Below are positions 54,191 to 64,000 of a stretch of 64,000 nucleotides of DNA, one piece after another. The notes under the pieces are model-generated. The model worked only from the letters and a program-made list of their open reading frames with translations, did no database searches and was not told the DNA's origin. Source of the DNA: Oikopleura dioica. Taxonomy: Eukaryota > Chordata > Appendicularia > Copelata > Oikopleuridae. The stretch lies in the NCBI GenBank assembly GCA_907165135.1, contig OU015566.1:4776501-4840500 (forward strand), written 5' to 3'. Positions within the stretch are counted from its first letter, which is position 1; the number at the start of each line of letters is the position of its first letter. Both the position numbers and the translations under genes were made by a program.

Positions 54191-55149
54191 TTCTATTTTT
54201 TTTCTTATTTTTTTTTCTCGATAATTGGTTTATCGCACAAAAAAAGAGTGAGTACTGTGTAATCTGAAATGATTATCGTTGAGCTGACTTCACCGTTTTT
54301 TCGTTTTTGCGCAAGAGGGCGACATTTCTGTTTTTGCTAACGTGAGCCCACCCATGTCAAGGGGCATGAGATTTACTGGAATTCGGGAATCATAAGACCT
54401 ATCGCTTTATCCCTTGATCAGTTCTTCGGAGAGAGCCAAAGCTTCATGAAAGGTTCAATTTTTGTTTATGAAAAAAAGGGTTGAAATTACGTCGATGTTA
54501 CATAATTCCTCGCCATTGCTTCAGGTAAAAGCTTCTTGCAGAAAAGATATCCATGGTCAAACGTTGTTAAAAAAGCCTTAAATCGGGGTAAATTTTCTGA
54601 AAAAAAAGAAACAAGGAAATAAGAAATCAGGATTCCTTTGAGTCAGGTCCTGACTGTCAGGAGCAGGGTAGGCCGAAAGAGGTTGGGTTCTTTAAATCCC
54701 AGTTTAAGGGTGTCCACTTTGATTGGGTTAGGGTTCATCTCATGAATCCTAAATAATAAGGATTTATCTAAACCTGGTTGAAAGAAATGACTTTATTTAT
54801 GACGCGAAGGTTCCTTAATTGTTGCAGAAAAAATGCAAACATCGATGTTGACACCCTTAAGTTTAGTTAAATTTTTGCATCCAAGGGATTCTCCCAGATT
54901 TCCCTTTTTCTGTTCCCTATCTTCTTATTGCTGGAATTTTTCTTGCAATAAAAAATGAGAAAAATAAAATCTAGGTCAACAGAGCCTTAAAATAACTCGA
55001 AGCGGCGCTTTCCCAAACGTGGTAGCGTAACGTTTCCCTGTTGCCATTCAAAACAGGGAAAAATTAGACGCTCTGTTTTAGCGGCTCGTGAACCAATTCA
55101 ATCCGAAAGAGTCTAATTTTAACAAGTTTATTCACAGATTGATTTTTAT
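54191..55149. other. Intergenic between ZP paralogues
   Basis: No gene seen. Contains a GGGTTAGGGTTC telomere-like stretch (about 54725), a GTCAGG/CCTGAC palindrome (about 54650) and a TTTCCCTGTT/AACAGGGAAA stem (about 55032-55060). Confidence 0.4.
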
Positions 55150-56315
55150 TTAAAGGCCGCTTCCTTCGTAAACCGGAATTCGTTTTCTGTCATTTTCACA
55201 TTGAATTTCTCGCTCGTCGAGTTCTTGTCTGTCAGACGTACTGAAGCGCACTTTGCAACCTAAAAATAAAAATTCCAAAAAGCGTCGAATTTTTACCTAA
55301 AGAAAGCTCCTGATCTGCATCAGTCGAAAATTGAAAGCTTCGATAGCTCCAGCGGACTTTGAATTTTGAAATTTCGAGAGCGACTCTAATTTTGACCCGA
55401 CGATTTTTGCCCACAGCTTTTTTGAATAATGTCGAATGATTGGCCTGATTTTTCTCGGTTACAGTACAGCTTTCGACGTAAAAGACGATCGGGAAATTGT
55501 CCTTGATTTTTTCGACCCATTCGATTTGGAAATATATTCTAAAAGAAAATCTTTAGATGAGCAAATAAGACTCGAGATCGTCGATTCTCAGCCAATCAAA
55601 TTTCTTTCTTTTACCTGTCTCCGAGAAACTGCTTCCCCGAAATTTCTCTTCTATAAGTTTCATCGTGAAAAGTCAGCTTGAAATCATTGTCCCAGCTTGA
55701 TTCCTGAGTAATGTGATTCCACGTCTCTGAAGGGCAAGTTACCTCCTTATTTGGCAATATTGATCACCTGATCCAGCCTTGTATGTTTTAAAATGCGATC
55801 TGAGGCCCTTCAAGTCTGAGAGCATCGTTGAGGCTTGTCGCCTGAAATCGCAACGGACGGAAAATTCGACTCGGCCGTTGAAGAAAATTGTTCCTTGGAT
55901 ATCTTTCTTCGGAAGGACTCCGAGTTGGACAACTGTGCTGAAGGTAATCAGGTCTTCTTTGACTTCTAGGTCTAGGCCACAGGTTCCTTTCTGAGGCTCG
56001 TTATGTTTTTCTTTGGAAAAATAAGGATAACACTCTCTTTCCCTAATTCTAGAGCCCTTTTCCTAAGGGTACTTCCAAGGTATATCCATCCACAATCTCA
56101 TTATACCCAAATCTCCCTCGACATTCTTCTACCAATCTGCTATTGACAGTCACTGCCGACGCGGACATCAGCTGATTCGTCGCCGTCGCATTAGCTACAT
56201 ATTCTCTATCGACAAAAACGTTGAATTGCTCCTTATCACAGCGCAGGCAAAAGGTGGTTTGCTTGTTGCAGGTTCTAGCAAAAATCTCTAGAAAAAGAAA
56301 GGCAATTAATTTCAT
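55150..56315 (-). CDS. Secreted ZP-domain protein, copy 2
   Basis: Signal peptide MKLIAFLFLEIFARTC. ZP-N: CLRCDKEQFNVFVDREYV, EECRGRFGYNEIVDGYTLEVP, then CGLDLEVKEDLITFSTVVQ. ZP-C: IYFQIEWVEKIKDNFPIVFY, ESCTVTEKNQANHS, VRWSYRSFQFS, then a last exon with KVRFSTSDRQELDEREIQC ending PVYEGSGL. Same exon order and sequence landmarks as the neighbouring copy (FGY/SYDP ... VDG ... VPLGK/IPLGE; WSYRSFQF/WSFRSFQF). No membrane helix. Tandem duplicates on one strand. Confidence 0.7.
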
Positions 56316-57452
56316 TTTCTCGCATTGGGCTCGGTGGGAACGAAGCTTTCTATTTTTTGGTCTTCCTCATGCTGTCGATGGGATTAAAAAAGATTTAAAT
56401 AGATCAAGAGTGTTCAACGATGGTCTATTTAAAAAAGGATCATTCTATTTTGGCCTCAATACCTAGTAATGAAATGAATTGAGCTTCGAAAATTTTAAGG
56501 GTCATCCTTAATTTAACGATCTAATGGTGATCATCCGCAGATTTTTCGCTTTTGAAATTTTTCGACATTAATTGATCTTCGCTCATGAATGGGATAAAAA
56601 AATGCAAGAATGCAATTTGAATTTTTCTTTTGAAAAATCCAAGTTGACCAATAATCATTCCCTTGCTTTTCGGTCTCCCTTTTCTTTGTCTTATCAAGAT
56701 TGATTAATTATAATTAAGGGGAAAATTTTTCGGAAAAACCATAAATATTTTTCAAATTTCAATAATCGGTGTTTTCGAAGTCTGAAAATTAGCGAACGGA
56801 ACAGAAAATAACGTGTAACACTGTCGTGGCTTGTAGAGTGCCCGAATTAGCTTTATAACTTTAACCTTACGACCACAAATTTCTCATATATAATAGCTCC
56901 TCATAACTAATTAGTCATAAATTATTAGTCAAAAGCTATTTTTTGATAAATAAATCTCTAGGATCCTAAGGGTATATGAGCAGAAAACGCTGTTTGAAAT
57001 TTTGTGTTTGTCGAAGTGGAGATCCTTAATTTCAGGGAGAATCGATTCTTCGAATATTTGAAAAGAAATCATCGGCAAAAATCTGTCAAAGGAATCAACT
57101 CCTTTGGTGGTCTTCCAAAATTAAATGTCAAATATCGCGCGATTCTTGTTTTCCGTCACTAGAAAAAGATCGGTAAAGAAAGAGAAGTGTGAGTTCTGCC
57201 ACGGGGCGGGTTATTCAGTCCGAGGAGATTATCTTATCGTCTTTTAAACTCGTTAAACTTAGGAAGAAATTTTCCCCGGGCTGAGTTTCAATCTTAGTCA
57301 GAATATAAAATGAGCAGACTCAGTCACTCAGGCTGAATAATCGATCGAACGTGTGTTGCGCTGAGTGCGGTGCGTGTTCAAGTAGCCGGCTGATTTTTTT
57401 TTCGACGGTAAAACAAGAAAAACAAGAAAACAGAGAAAAAACAAAAATCAAA
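56316..57452. other. Intergenic, no gene seen
   Basis: 1.1 kb, AT-rich to about 57150, then more GC. It should contain the promoters of the divergent ZP and phosphatase genes. No specific site can be supported. Confidence 0.4.
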
Positions 57453-58942
57453 ATGGAAATTTTTAGAAAAATTAAAAGAACTTCAGAAGGTAAAAAATTA
57501 TTCGCGATCGAAAAAATAAGTTTTAGAATATTTTTCGCTGGATTTGATTTCCGGCTGTTTAATAAGAGGAATCGGCCTAGCGGCTTTTTCTACTGCGAGT
57601 TTGGGAAGATAAGAGAGCAAAGAAAAGTTTTTATTCCGAATCCGGATGATTGGTATAAATACAGGTTCGTTTCTGTTATTGAAAATGAAGTTTTGTAGAT
57701 GATACTTGAGATAAAATTATTTATCTCAGTGATACCCTTAAGAAAAATGCCCAAAATTATGGGATGGATTTCCTTGATCCGCGAAAACGGGGGTGGAGGT
57801 TAATTTTTGATGAGGGGGTTCATACCGGATAAGATAGGGGCTCCGCTAAAACGGGGGAGATTAATTTTTGATGATGGGGGTTCATTCCGGATGAGAAAGG
57901 GGGTCCGCGAAAACGGGGGAGGTTCATTTTTGATGGGGGAGGATTCATTTCAGATAAGGGGGTGTCATCTCATTATTAGTAACGGAAAAGGGTAGGGGTC
58001 CGTCATTTGCCATCTAATCGAAAAACATTCAGCTATCCAAAATCGAGCGAAGAGTCGGTGAGTGATGAACTTTTAATCCTCATCACAGCAGTTTTGCCTC
58101 TCATCATCTACGGCTTCTGTTTGTCCTTTCTGAACTCATCAAGCAAGGGCTTCTCGTTAAAAATGCAATTCAAGGAAAGAGCGAGTTCAATCATCAATTA
58201 TTTCGTTAATTGAAAAAAAGAAGGAAAGAGAGAGAACTCGGAATTCAAGTTCATTTTCAACCAGATCATCGTTTATTTCCTGACAGGAATCGTCACCAAC
58301 CTTCTCAAACAATCAATCCAGAGACTACGCCCAGACTTTATTGCCACGTGCTTTGAACTTGATGAGGTTCAATTGAGGTAAGAAATCAACCCTCCGAGGA
58401 ATTTTCCAATTTGCTGCTCTAGAAAAGTCGTTGCAGAAGGCTTCAACAGTAGCTTCCCAGGAGCGACTCCATCCTGCTCAGCTTCAGAATCGGATCTTTG
58501 GAAATCGATGCTGAGCTTTCCATCGGGTCATTCTTCACTGGCCTTTGCGAATTTCGTCTATCTTGCTTTGAGGTAATTTTTGCTAAAATTCGGTCTTTTC
58601 TTAATTTCATTCTAGAGTCGTAAAGATCCCCGAAAAGCGACAATTAAAATCTGGTTCAATCGTTGAGGCATTTCTGCTGACTTTCCCGCTGCTGATTGTC
58701 CTCCCTGCAATTCACATTTCCCTCTCCAGAGTCATTGAAAATCGTCATCATCCTGAGGTACACCCTTAAAATTTAACCTATCTTATTAGTTTTAGGACAT
58801 CCTGGCTGGTGCAATCGTTGGCTCACTTATTGCAATTACAGTCAGTCAAACAGAAGATCTTTTCGCGAAGAAAAACAGCGACGAGGCGAAATACGAGCCA
58901 GCTCATGAAATTTCTAGTGACAATCTCATTCCTTCAGCGTGA
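57453..58942 (+). CDS. Lipid phosphate phosphatase (PAP2/PLPP family)
   Basis: Multi-pass enzyme that dephosphorylates phosphatidic acid and related lipids. The exon ending WYKY (GT donor at 57664) joins SYPKSSEESVSDELL (58054 on) in phase. Catalytic motifs: KQSIQRLRPDF (KxxxxxxRP type), SFPSGHSSLAF, and SRVIENRHHPEDILAG (SRxxxxxHxxxD). Hydrophobic segments: LLILITAVLPLIIYGFCL, FIFNQIIVYFLTGIV, VEAFLLTFPLLIVLPAIHI, ILAGAIVGSLIAIT. An apparent TGA at 58211-58213 is avoided by a 36-bp intron (GTTCAA ... AAAAAG). The N-terminal exon (MEIFRKIKRTSEG) has no obvious first helix, so the start is uncertain. A minisatellite sits in the first large intron. Confidence 0.78.
57775..57990. repeat. About 65-75-bp GC-rich minisatellite, three units
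   Basis: Repeats of CCGCGAAAACGGGGG ... TTAATTTTTGATGAGGGGG ... TTCATTCCGGATAAG. G-rich on the plus strand. Lies in the first intron of the lipid phosphatase. Confidence 0.75.
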
Positions 58943-59081
58943 CCAAAAAACGATTCTTCAAATAAATCATGATTTTCTTCAGCAATTTTTCAAACATGAA
59001 TAGCTTTTTTTTATAACGGGCGATTCATTTTTATTTCATGGGCAATTCAATTTTATCTTCTTGGGTGAAAATAATGGGTGC

Positions 59082-59365
59082 TTAGACGAATGATTGTCGG
59101 ATGTGGGGCAAGTGCTGGTGAATTTCGTCTTTGGAGATGTTCAAGTTGGTGTTTCTGAAAAAAAGGGTTGGAAGTGATTGAAGAAAATGAGGATGAACCT
59201 GATGTCGAGAGTTCTAGCAAAATTGAACTCTTTGATTGCGAGGAAAAACACTCCCTTGTCGGATGATTTGAGGCCAGGATTGCCACTTAGATTAATGATT
59301 CGCACGGCATCAGACTTGACCTGTCGGCGTTCTTTGCCACCATGGACATTGACATCAACAGGGTA
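59082..59365 (-). CDS. 3' exons of an unidentified gene cut off by the retrotransposon
   Basis: Two exons. The first opens after a CTCTAG acceptor at 59366 with YPVDVNVHGGKERRQVKSD ... VFFLAIKEFNFARTLDIR; the second encodes NTNLNISKDEIHQHLPHI and ends RQSFV. The upstream exon would have to lie in or beyond the LTR element that starts about 40 bp away. Family not recognised. Confidence 0.45.
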
Positions 59366-59712
59366 CTAGAGAACGGTTTGAAGATTTAGAATGAAAATAC
59401 AGTAGTGTCCCAACTCTGATCTATTCTAGACTGTAACCAAGACAACATCTTACTGAATAACACATAGCAACCACCACTCTATATAAGACTCTGCCAACCA
59501 TCTAACGCTGTCAGTCAGTTATACAGTCATTCAATTACTATATACAAACTGTCCACTTACACACAAGCAAATACAACAATAGAACCGGAAACAGTCAGTT
59601 GATCCCTTTTTACAGACCCAAGCAGCTCAGGCATCATCCAGACAGAACATTAAGAGAAGGACACTATCTATCTTGGTGACTGAAGAGAAGAGAAACGAAC
59701 CTACGTGCAACG

Positions 59713-61509
59713 ATGAAGGAGAAAACCTTGCTGTCAAGCACAAGGATAGAAAATAACGAAAGTACCTACAACATAATTAATACAATAAAAATCAAACCAA
59801 CGACAATTCCAGAAAGACACATTATCCATCTATGCAAAGCACTAAAAATTAAAAATGCGGATCAAAATGTGGAAGGATACAAAAAATACTTCAAGAAAAG
59901 ATTTTCGTCCAATACGAAAATACAAGTTCATGCGATCGCGGCGGTGTTCACACTAAAGGAAATAAGTGAAGAAGAAACAGACGAGATTTACTGCGTTCTC
60001 ACATGTCCAACAATCGACTGGTTGAAAAAGCATACAGAAGAGAAAATTTATGATTGGAGCGAAGTAGTGGAACACGCTAAAGAAAACGTATCAACTATAA
60101 AAGCCTTTAATGAAGAGACCAAATGTGACTCAAGAGCCCTGAAAAACCACATGAACATTCTTTGGAACAAGCGTAAGCACCCAGAAGAAATAAGCAACTT
60201 CAAATTTTTTGACGAAGAAGAAGAATATGATGAAGAACAAGAAATATCAGTTGTCCAAGAAGAAGACGAAGAAGGAGAAGAAATGAAGGTCGAAGCAGAA
60301 GAAGAGCAAAACCAGTCATCAGCAAGTGGAAGAGTTAAAAAAGCGATAAATAAAATAGGAAGTAATTTGAAGAATCTAACTAGTATGCAACAATCAACAT
60401 CAGACAGTGAAACAGACTATACAAGCGAAGAAAGCGATGATGACCCGTCAACCATCGAAGGAGAACAAGTAAATAACATCGACACAGAGGGAAATTCAAA
60501 AGGAAATATTAAAGATATTAGACTGACGAAATTCACTCAGAACGATGAGATTGATTACCTACCAAACTGGTACAAATCAAGCTTATTTCAAATACGACTT
60601 TACACTAAAGAAAAACTTGAAGAAGAAAGAATCAGTAGCATCCTTTTGTCAGCAATTGACAACAGAGGAGTTAAGGAAAGTCTCATATCACTCCTGACGG
60701 ATTACCAGGAAAAACATCACAAAATAACCCTGAAAAGGTTCAAAAGTGCTATCGACACCATAACAAGGAAAAGCTCTGAAGCACGAATGCGCGACATCGA
60801 AAATACAGTATTCAATCCACACAAAGACACGCCAAGAGGATTCTACAAGAACATGGAAATGAAATGCTTGAAACTATTCCCAGACGAAAGAGCCGTCAGA
60901 AGCTACGTTGATATGAACTTTAAGAAGAAAATTACGACAGATCGCGTATTTGCGCAACTCAGCTCAAACCTTTCCGGTGAACAACTGATCAAAAGCGCCG
61001 AAGACTTCCTGTCTCATTCAAACATCGACCAAGTGAACAATCTGATTGAAAGGCACAATAAAAATCGTAAAACCGGCAACCAATATTACAACAATCGACA
61101 GGAAGGAAAGAATTCCACACAAGACAGGAAGCCACACAATAGTTATCCGAATAATAGGGGCGGATATCAAGGAAGGAAGCCGGAAAGAAAGTTCTATGAC
61201 AACCAGAGGAAGTTCGACAACAACGGAGAGCAAAACCATAGCAACACGAGGAAATGGGAGAAGAAAGGTAGTCAGGGCTACAATGTACAGAATTACAACA
61301 AGCAAGAAAATAAAAAGGAGACTTTTGAGCCAAGAACTAAAAATCGAGGTTACCAAAACAACCGAAATCCGAGATACAACCAACAGCAACGTGAAATATC
61401 ATGCTATAACTGTGGAGGCAATCATCCTGTGAGGATCTGTCCAGCATTGAGACAATACAACCAGGACAACCATCGAGGAAACTCAAGAGATGACCGAAAC
61501 AGCTCCTAG
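59713..61509 (+). CDS. Retrotransposon Gag
   Basis: Intact 598-residue open frame from ATG 59713. The first third is capsid-like and helical. The middle is very acidic (EEEEYDEEQEISVVQEEDEE). Then comes a charged helical part, and a long Asn/Arg/Gln-rich, basic nucleic-acid-binding tail. A single zinc knuckle CYNCGGNHPVRIC lies near the end, with three residues between the second Cys and His (CX2CX3HX4C) instead of four. The stop overlaps the pol frame by 20 nt. Confidence 0.88.
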   Translation: MKEKTLLSSTRIENNESTYNIINTIKIKPTTIPERHIIHLCKALKIKNADQNVEGYKKYFKKRFSSNTKIQVHAIAAVFTLKEISEEETDEIYCVLTCPTIDWLKKHTEEKIYDWSEVVEHAKENVSTIKAFNEETKCDSRALKNHMNILWNKRKHPEEISNFKFFDEEEEYDEEQEISVVQEEDEEGEEMKVEAEEEQNQSSASGRVKKAINKIGSNLKNLTSMQQSTSDSETDYTSEESDDDPSTIEGEQVNNIDTEGNSKGNIKDIRLTKFTQNDEIDYLPNWYKSSLFQIRLYTKEKLEEERISSILLSAIDNRGVKESLISLLTDYQEKHHKITLKRFKSAIDTITRKSSEARMRDIENTVFNPHKDTPRGFYKNMEMKCLKLFPDERAVRSYVDMNFKKKITTDRVFAQLSSNLSGEQLIKSAEDFLSHSNIDQVNNLIERHNKNRKTGNQYYNNRQEGKNSTQDRKPHNSYPNNRGGYQGRKPERKFYDNQRKFDNNGEQNHSNTRKWEKKGSQGYNVQNYNKQENKKETFEPRTKNRGYQNNRNPRYNQQQREISCYNCGGNHPVRICPALRQYNQDNHRGNSRDDRNSS

Positions 61510-64000
61510 AAATCAAGGACTACCAGTTATCGGTATAATCATAAAACTTAATCAAAATGTAAATATAAATGTAAACGCTTTGCTTGACTCTGGATCATCA
61601 CTTAATTTAATAAAAAGAAGAAACATAGGTCACAGTTCAATAACAAACTCATGTGAAAAATTCATAATTAAAGGAGGAGATGGAAAAATCTTAGATAAAA
61701 TATCAGATCACATTACGCCTAATATTTATTTCCCGTGCTTGGATCTAGAAGTACCAGAGGCGAAACTATTTCTTACAGACGCCAACTTGAATTTCGACTG
61801 TATATTAGGTTACCCATTAATAAGGATGTTGGACATTAACTTTTCGAGAATAAATATTGAACTCAATCCACTAGAGATTAACGAGATAACAGAAATAGTA
61901 GAAATAGATACCATCGTAGTAAAAACCACTCGAAGAAAGAATAAGAACGAAATAACTAACAAGACCTCAGTAATCATAGGTCCAAAAGAAAGTTTTTCCC
62001 TGAAAATAAATGAAAACATAAAAGGTGAGGTACTTATCGACAAAAGCAAAGATATGGAAAAATGCGGAATACAATTCGATGTACTTAATGGAGAAAGCAA
62101 AACATTATATGGAATAAATGAAAGCTGGAAATCGATAATCATTGAAGAAAAAACTATTCTTGGAGAAATCGCAGAAAATAATTCAACATTGGAAACAATT
62201 AACACTCTCATAAGAGCAGACATGTTATCAAGACCGGAACTAGAACAACACTCAAGAGAATACGAGTCATGGAAGAGACAAAGGACAAATCTGATAAGGC
62301 AAAATAACATGGCAACACTTATAGAATCAAAAATTAGAGAAGCAGAAGTTGAAGAGGAAATAAAAGAAGAAATTCTGGAGAAAACGAGAAAATACCATCC
62401 TGTGTTCGCGAGACAAGAGAATGATGTGGGATTCAACAAAAACTATTTGATAAAGCTAGAATTCAATGAGAACATGGAAAATAGACGTCCAGAATCAAGA
62501 AGACCTTACAAATTCCCAAATAACGAGGAGTCCCAAATTATGGATTTTCTTGAGAAATTGGTAAAGAGCGGCGTACTCGAACACAGCAACAGTTCATGGA
62601 CATCACCATCGATGATCATAAAGAAAAAGAACAACAAATATCGATTGGTCACGAACTTCAGATTATGGCTAAACCCACTGTTAAACGTCCCTCAATGGCC
62701 GATACGAAGCATTCGAAGCCTATTTCATAGCATCGCGATAAATATTGGAGATCTTCAACGCGCGCACCCGAAATCACCAATCAAATTTATCAGTGTAGAT
62801 ATGAAGTCGGGTTACTTTACCCTTGCAATCGCTCCAGAAGACCGCAAATACACAGCATTTCCGACACCAAAGAAACTACTTCAATACAAAAAGTGCTCAC
62901 AAGGACTTTCAATAGCACCAGCATGCTTTAGTCAATTCATCCATGAAGTCTACGAGCTACCAAGACGATTTGAAAATGACTTTCGAATAGAAACTTATCT
63001 GGATGACGTCATTCTCATTGCAGTTGAAAAAACACTTGGATTAGCTGTGGAATGGCTTCTCAAAACAACTTTGGACAACGACATCATCTTGGATATACAC
63101 AAATGCAAATTTGGAACGAACGAAGTAGAATTCTTAGGATTTCGACTAAATAGTGAAGGAATAAAACCGATCAAATCAAAATACGAAGGACTTATCAAAT
63201 TAGAAACGCCGAAAACACAAAAAGATTTGCAGAAGTATTTGGGATCTGTGCAATTCTACGCAAGAGTCATACCAAGAGCAATGAATATTCTAAAACCCCT
63301 AATGGATGAAGTTTCGAACAAGAAATTCAAAGGATCTGAAAAAGTCAACACAGCGGTAGAAAAATTGAAACAAAACATCAGAAATTCAAATCAACTCTTT
63401 CATGCATTACCTCAAATAGGAGAATCATACATTATAGCCGTCGACAGTTCACTAACTGGCTATGGTTGCATGTACGGACTAGCAGAAGTCAATGACGAAG
63501 AAGTTAAAAAAATAAAGCCAATTGCTTATGGATCGGGAGCTTTTGCAAAACACTTACAACTAGACTCATCGAGGAACAGGGAAATGGTCGGACTGATGAA
63601 AGCACTTACGTACTTCAAAGATCTTATCGATACAAGGAGGAAACTTTACGCGTTTGTCGACCATAAATCACTTATGACATTGGAAAATAACGAGACAGCA
63701 AAGAAAGAACCGGTAACGAGAGTTCGCAAGGCACTCGCGTGCATTATGGAAATGCCAAATCTAGAAATTAGATATGTATCAGCAAAAAGCAGCCTTATCA
63801 ACTGCGTGGATGGACTTAGCAGAGCAATCACAAACACATCGACGTTCGAAGCAGCAGATATAACAAAATGGGCAAATGCGGTACTACCAGAAGAGAAGCT
63901 AAATAATATTAAAATACTGGAAGATGTCAAACTCAAACATCCAAGTACTATTTCATTCACGAAAGAAGAAATAAAAGCAGCACAGGAACAAGATGGATTC
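61490..64000 (+). CDS. Retrotransposon Pol (protease, reverse transcriptase, RNase H; 3' truncated by window)
   Basis: Open from 61451 in the +1 frame relative to gag; the first ATG is 61490, 20 nt before the gag stop. It is therefore made by frameshifting in 61451-61509 or by re-initiation. Protease: ALLDSGSSLNLI (DSG active site). RT: SGVLEHSNSSWTSP, YRLVTNFRLW, SVDMKSGYFTLAI, YTAFPTP, and the catalytic YLDDVILIA, then VEFLGFRLNSEGIKP. RNase H: IIAVDSSLTGYGC, SSRNREMVGLMKAL and VDHKSLMTL. No stop or frameshift in the 2.5 kb visible, so the element looks young. Confidence 0.88.
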   Translation, partial: MTETAPRNQGLPVIGIIIKLNQNVNINVNALLDSGSSLNLIKRRNIGHSSITNSCEKFIIKGGDGKILDKISDHITPNIYFPCLDLEVPEAKLFLTDANLNFDCILGYPLIRMLDINFSRINIELNPLEINEITEIVEIDTIVVKTTRRKNKNEITNKTSVIIGPKESFSLKINENIKGEVLIDKSKDMEKCGIQFDVLNGESKTLYGINESWKSIIIEEKTILGEIAENNSTLETINTLIRADMLSRPELEQHSREYESWKRQRTNLIRQNNMATLIESKIREAEVEEEIKEEILEKTRKYHPVFARQENDVGFNKNYLIKLEFNENMENRRPESRRPYKFPNNEESQIMDFLEKLVKSGVLEHSNSSWTSPSMIIKKKNNKYRLVTNFRLWLNPLLNVPQWPIRSIRSLFHSIAINIGDLQRAHPKSPIKFISVDMKSGYFTLAIAPEDRKYTAFPTPKKLLQYKKCSQGLSIAPACFSQFIHEVYELPRRFENDFRIETYLDDVILIAVEKTLGLAVEWLLKTTLDNDIILDIHKCKFGTNEVEFLGFRLNSEGIKPIKSKYEGLIKLETPKTQKDLQKYLGSVQFYARVIPRAMNILKPLMDEVSNKKFKGSEKVNTAVEKLKQNIRNSNQLFHALPQIGESYIIAVDSSLTGYGCMYGLAEVNDEEVKKIKPIAYGSGAFAKHLQLDSSRNREMVGLMKALTYFKDLIDTRRKLYAFVDHKSLMTLENNETAKKEPVTRVRKALACIMEMPNLEIRYVSAKSSLINCVDGLSRAITNTSTFEAADITKWANAVLPEEKLNNIKILEDVKLKHPSTISFTKEEIKAAQEQDGF

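Larger units (their letters stand above)
59406..64000 (+). mobile_element. Ty3/gypsy LTR retrotransposon (5' part; runs off the window)
   Basis: A probable 5' LTR begins near TGTCCCAACTC (59406). It has a TATATAA box at 59480-59486. Gag starts at 59713 and pol follows in another frame. The RNase H/integrase side and 3' LTR are outside the window, so LTR boundaries and any env gene cannot be checked. The order protease, RT, RNase H and the RT motifs place it in Ty3/gypsy. Oikopleura is known to carry such (Tor) elements; membership is inference. Confidence 0.85.

Noticed and set aside
58195-58225. In-frame TGA in the lipid phosphatase (readthrough or selenocysteine)
   Set aside because: A 36-bp intron (GTTCAA ... 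AAAAAG) in matching phase removes it.

Overview
This looks like larvacean tunicate DNA (Oikopleura or a close relative). Genes are packed on both strands, often a few hundred bases apart. Introns are mostly 35-70 bp, T-rich, and end in TTTCAG or TTCTAG. Animal housekeeping genes sit beside secreted zona pellucida (ZP), kelch and Cys-rich proteins, and a Ty3/gypsy element of the kind known from Oikopleura lies at the right edge. The species call is inference; no search was run.

Layout. 1-10 kb: end of an unidentified gene, adenylate kinase 1, an aquaporin-11/12-like gene with a second possible first exon, a hairpin-repeat cluster around an Argonaute fragment, an SLC25A44-like carrier and a PEHE-domain (KANSL1-like) protein. 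10-20 kb: PP2C phosphatase, TMEM165/GDT1 transporter, a cytochrome P450 with an EF-hand/coiled-coil gene inside one intron on the opposite strand, and a pseudo-serine-protease fused to a Ly6-type domain. 20-33 kb: a decayed and an intact copy of an unknown membrane protein, AS3MT, two head-to-head phosphoglycerate mutases, and two tandem Cys-rich kelch genes, one of them broken. 33-45 kb: small membrane protein, mucin-like ZP membrane protein, SET-domain methyltransferase, Cys-rich membrane protein and a glycosidase-like gene. 45-59 kb: a field of inverted-repeat elements, a secreted peptide precursor with a KR site, an EGF-like membrane protein, a glycine-receptor-like channel, two ZP genes and a lipid phosphate phosphatase. 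59-64 kb: LTR retrotransposon (gag and most of pol) cut by the window end.

The strongest theme is the relation between short inverted-repeat elements and introns. In the channel gene and in one phosphoglycerate mutase, coding frame and protein conservation are restored only if an inverted-repeat element plus one of its two flanking direct repeats is removed as an intron with GG at the 5' end and AG at the 3' end. The same mutase has another apparent GA-AG intron. A hAT-like element in a kelch paralogue offers no such splice ends, and that copy also carries a nonsense codon. This fits mobile elements seeding non-canonical introns, but needs RNA evidence. Several single-base homopolymer shifts (20.9-21.5, 36.57 and 48.59 kb) may be real or assembly errors.
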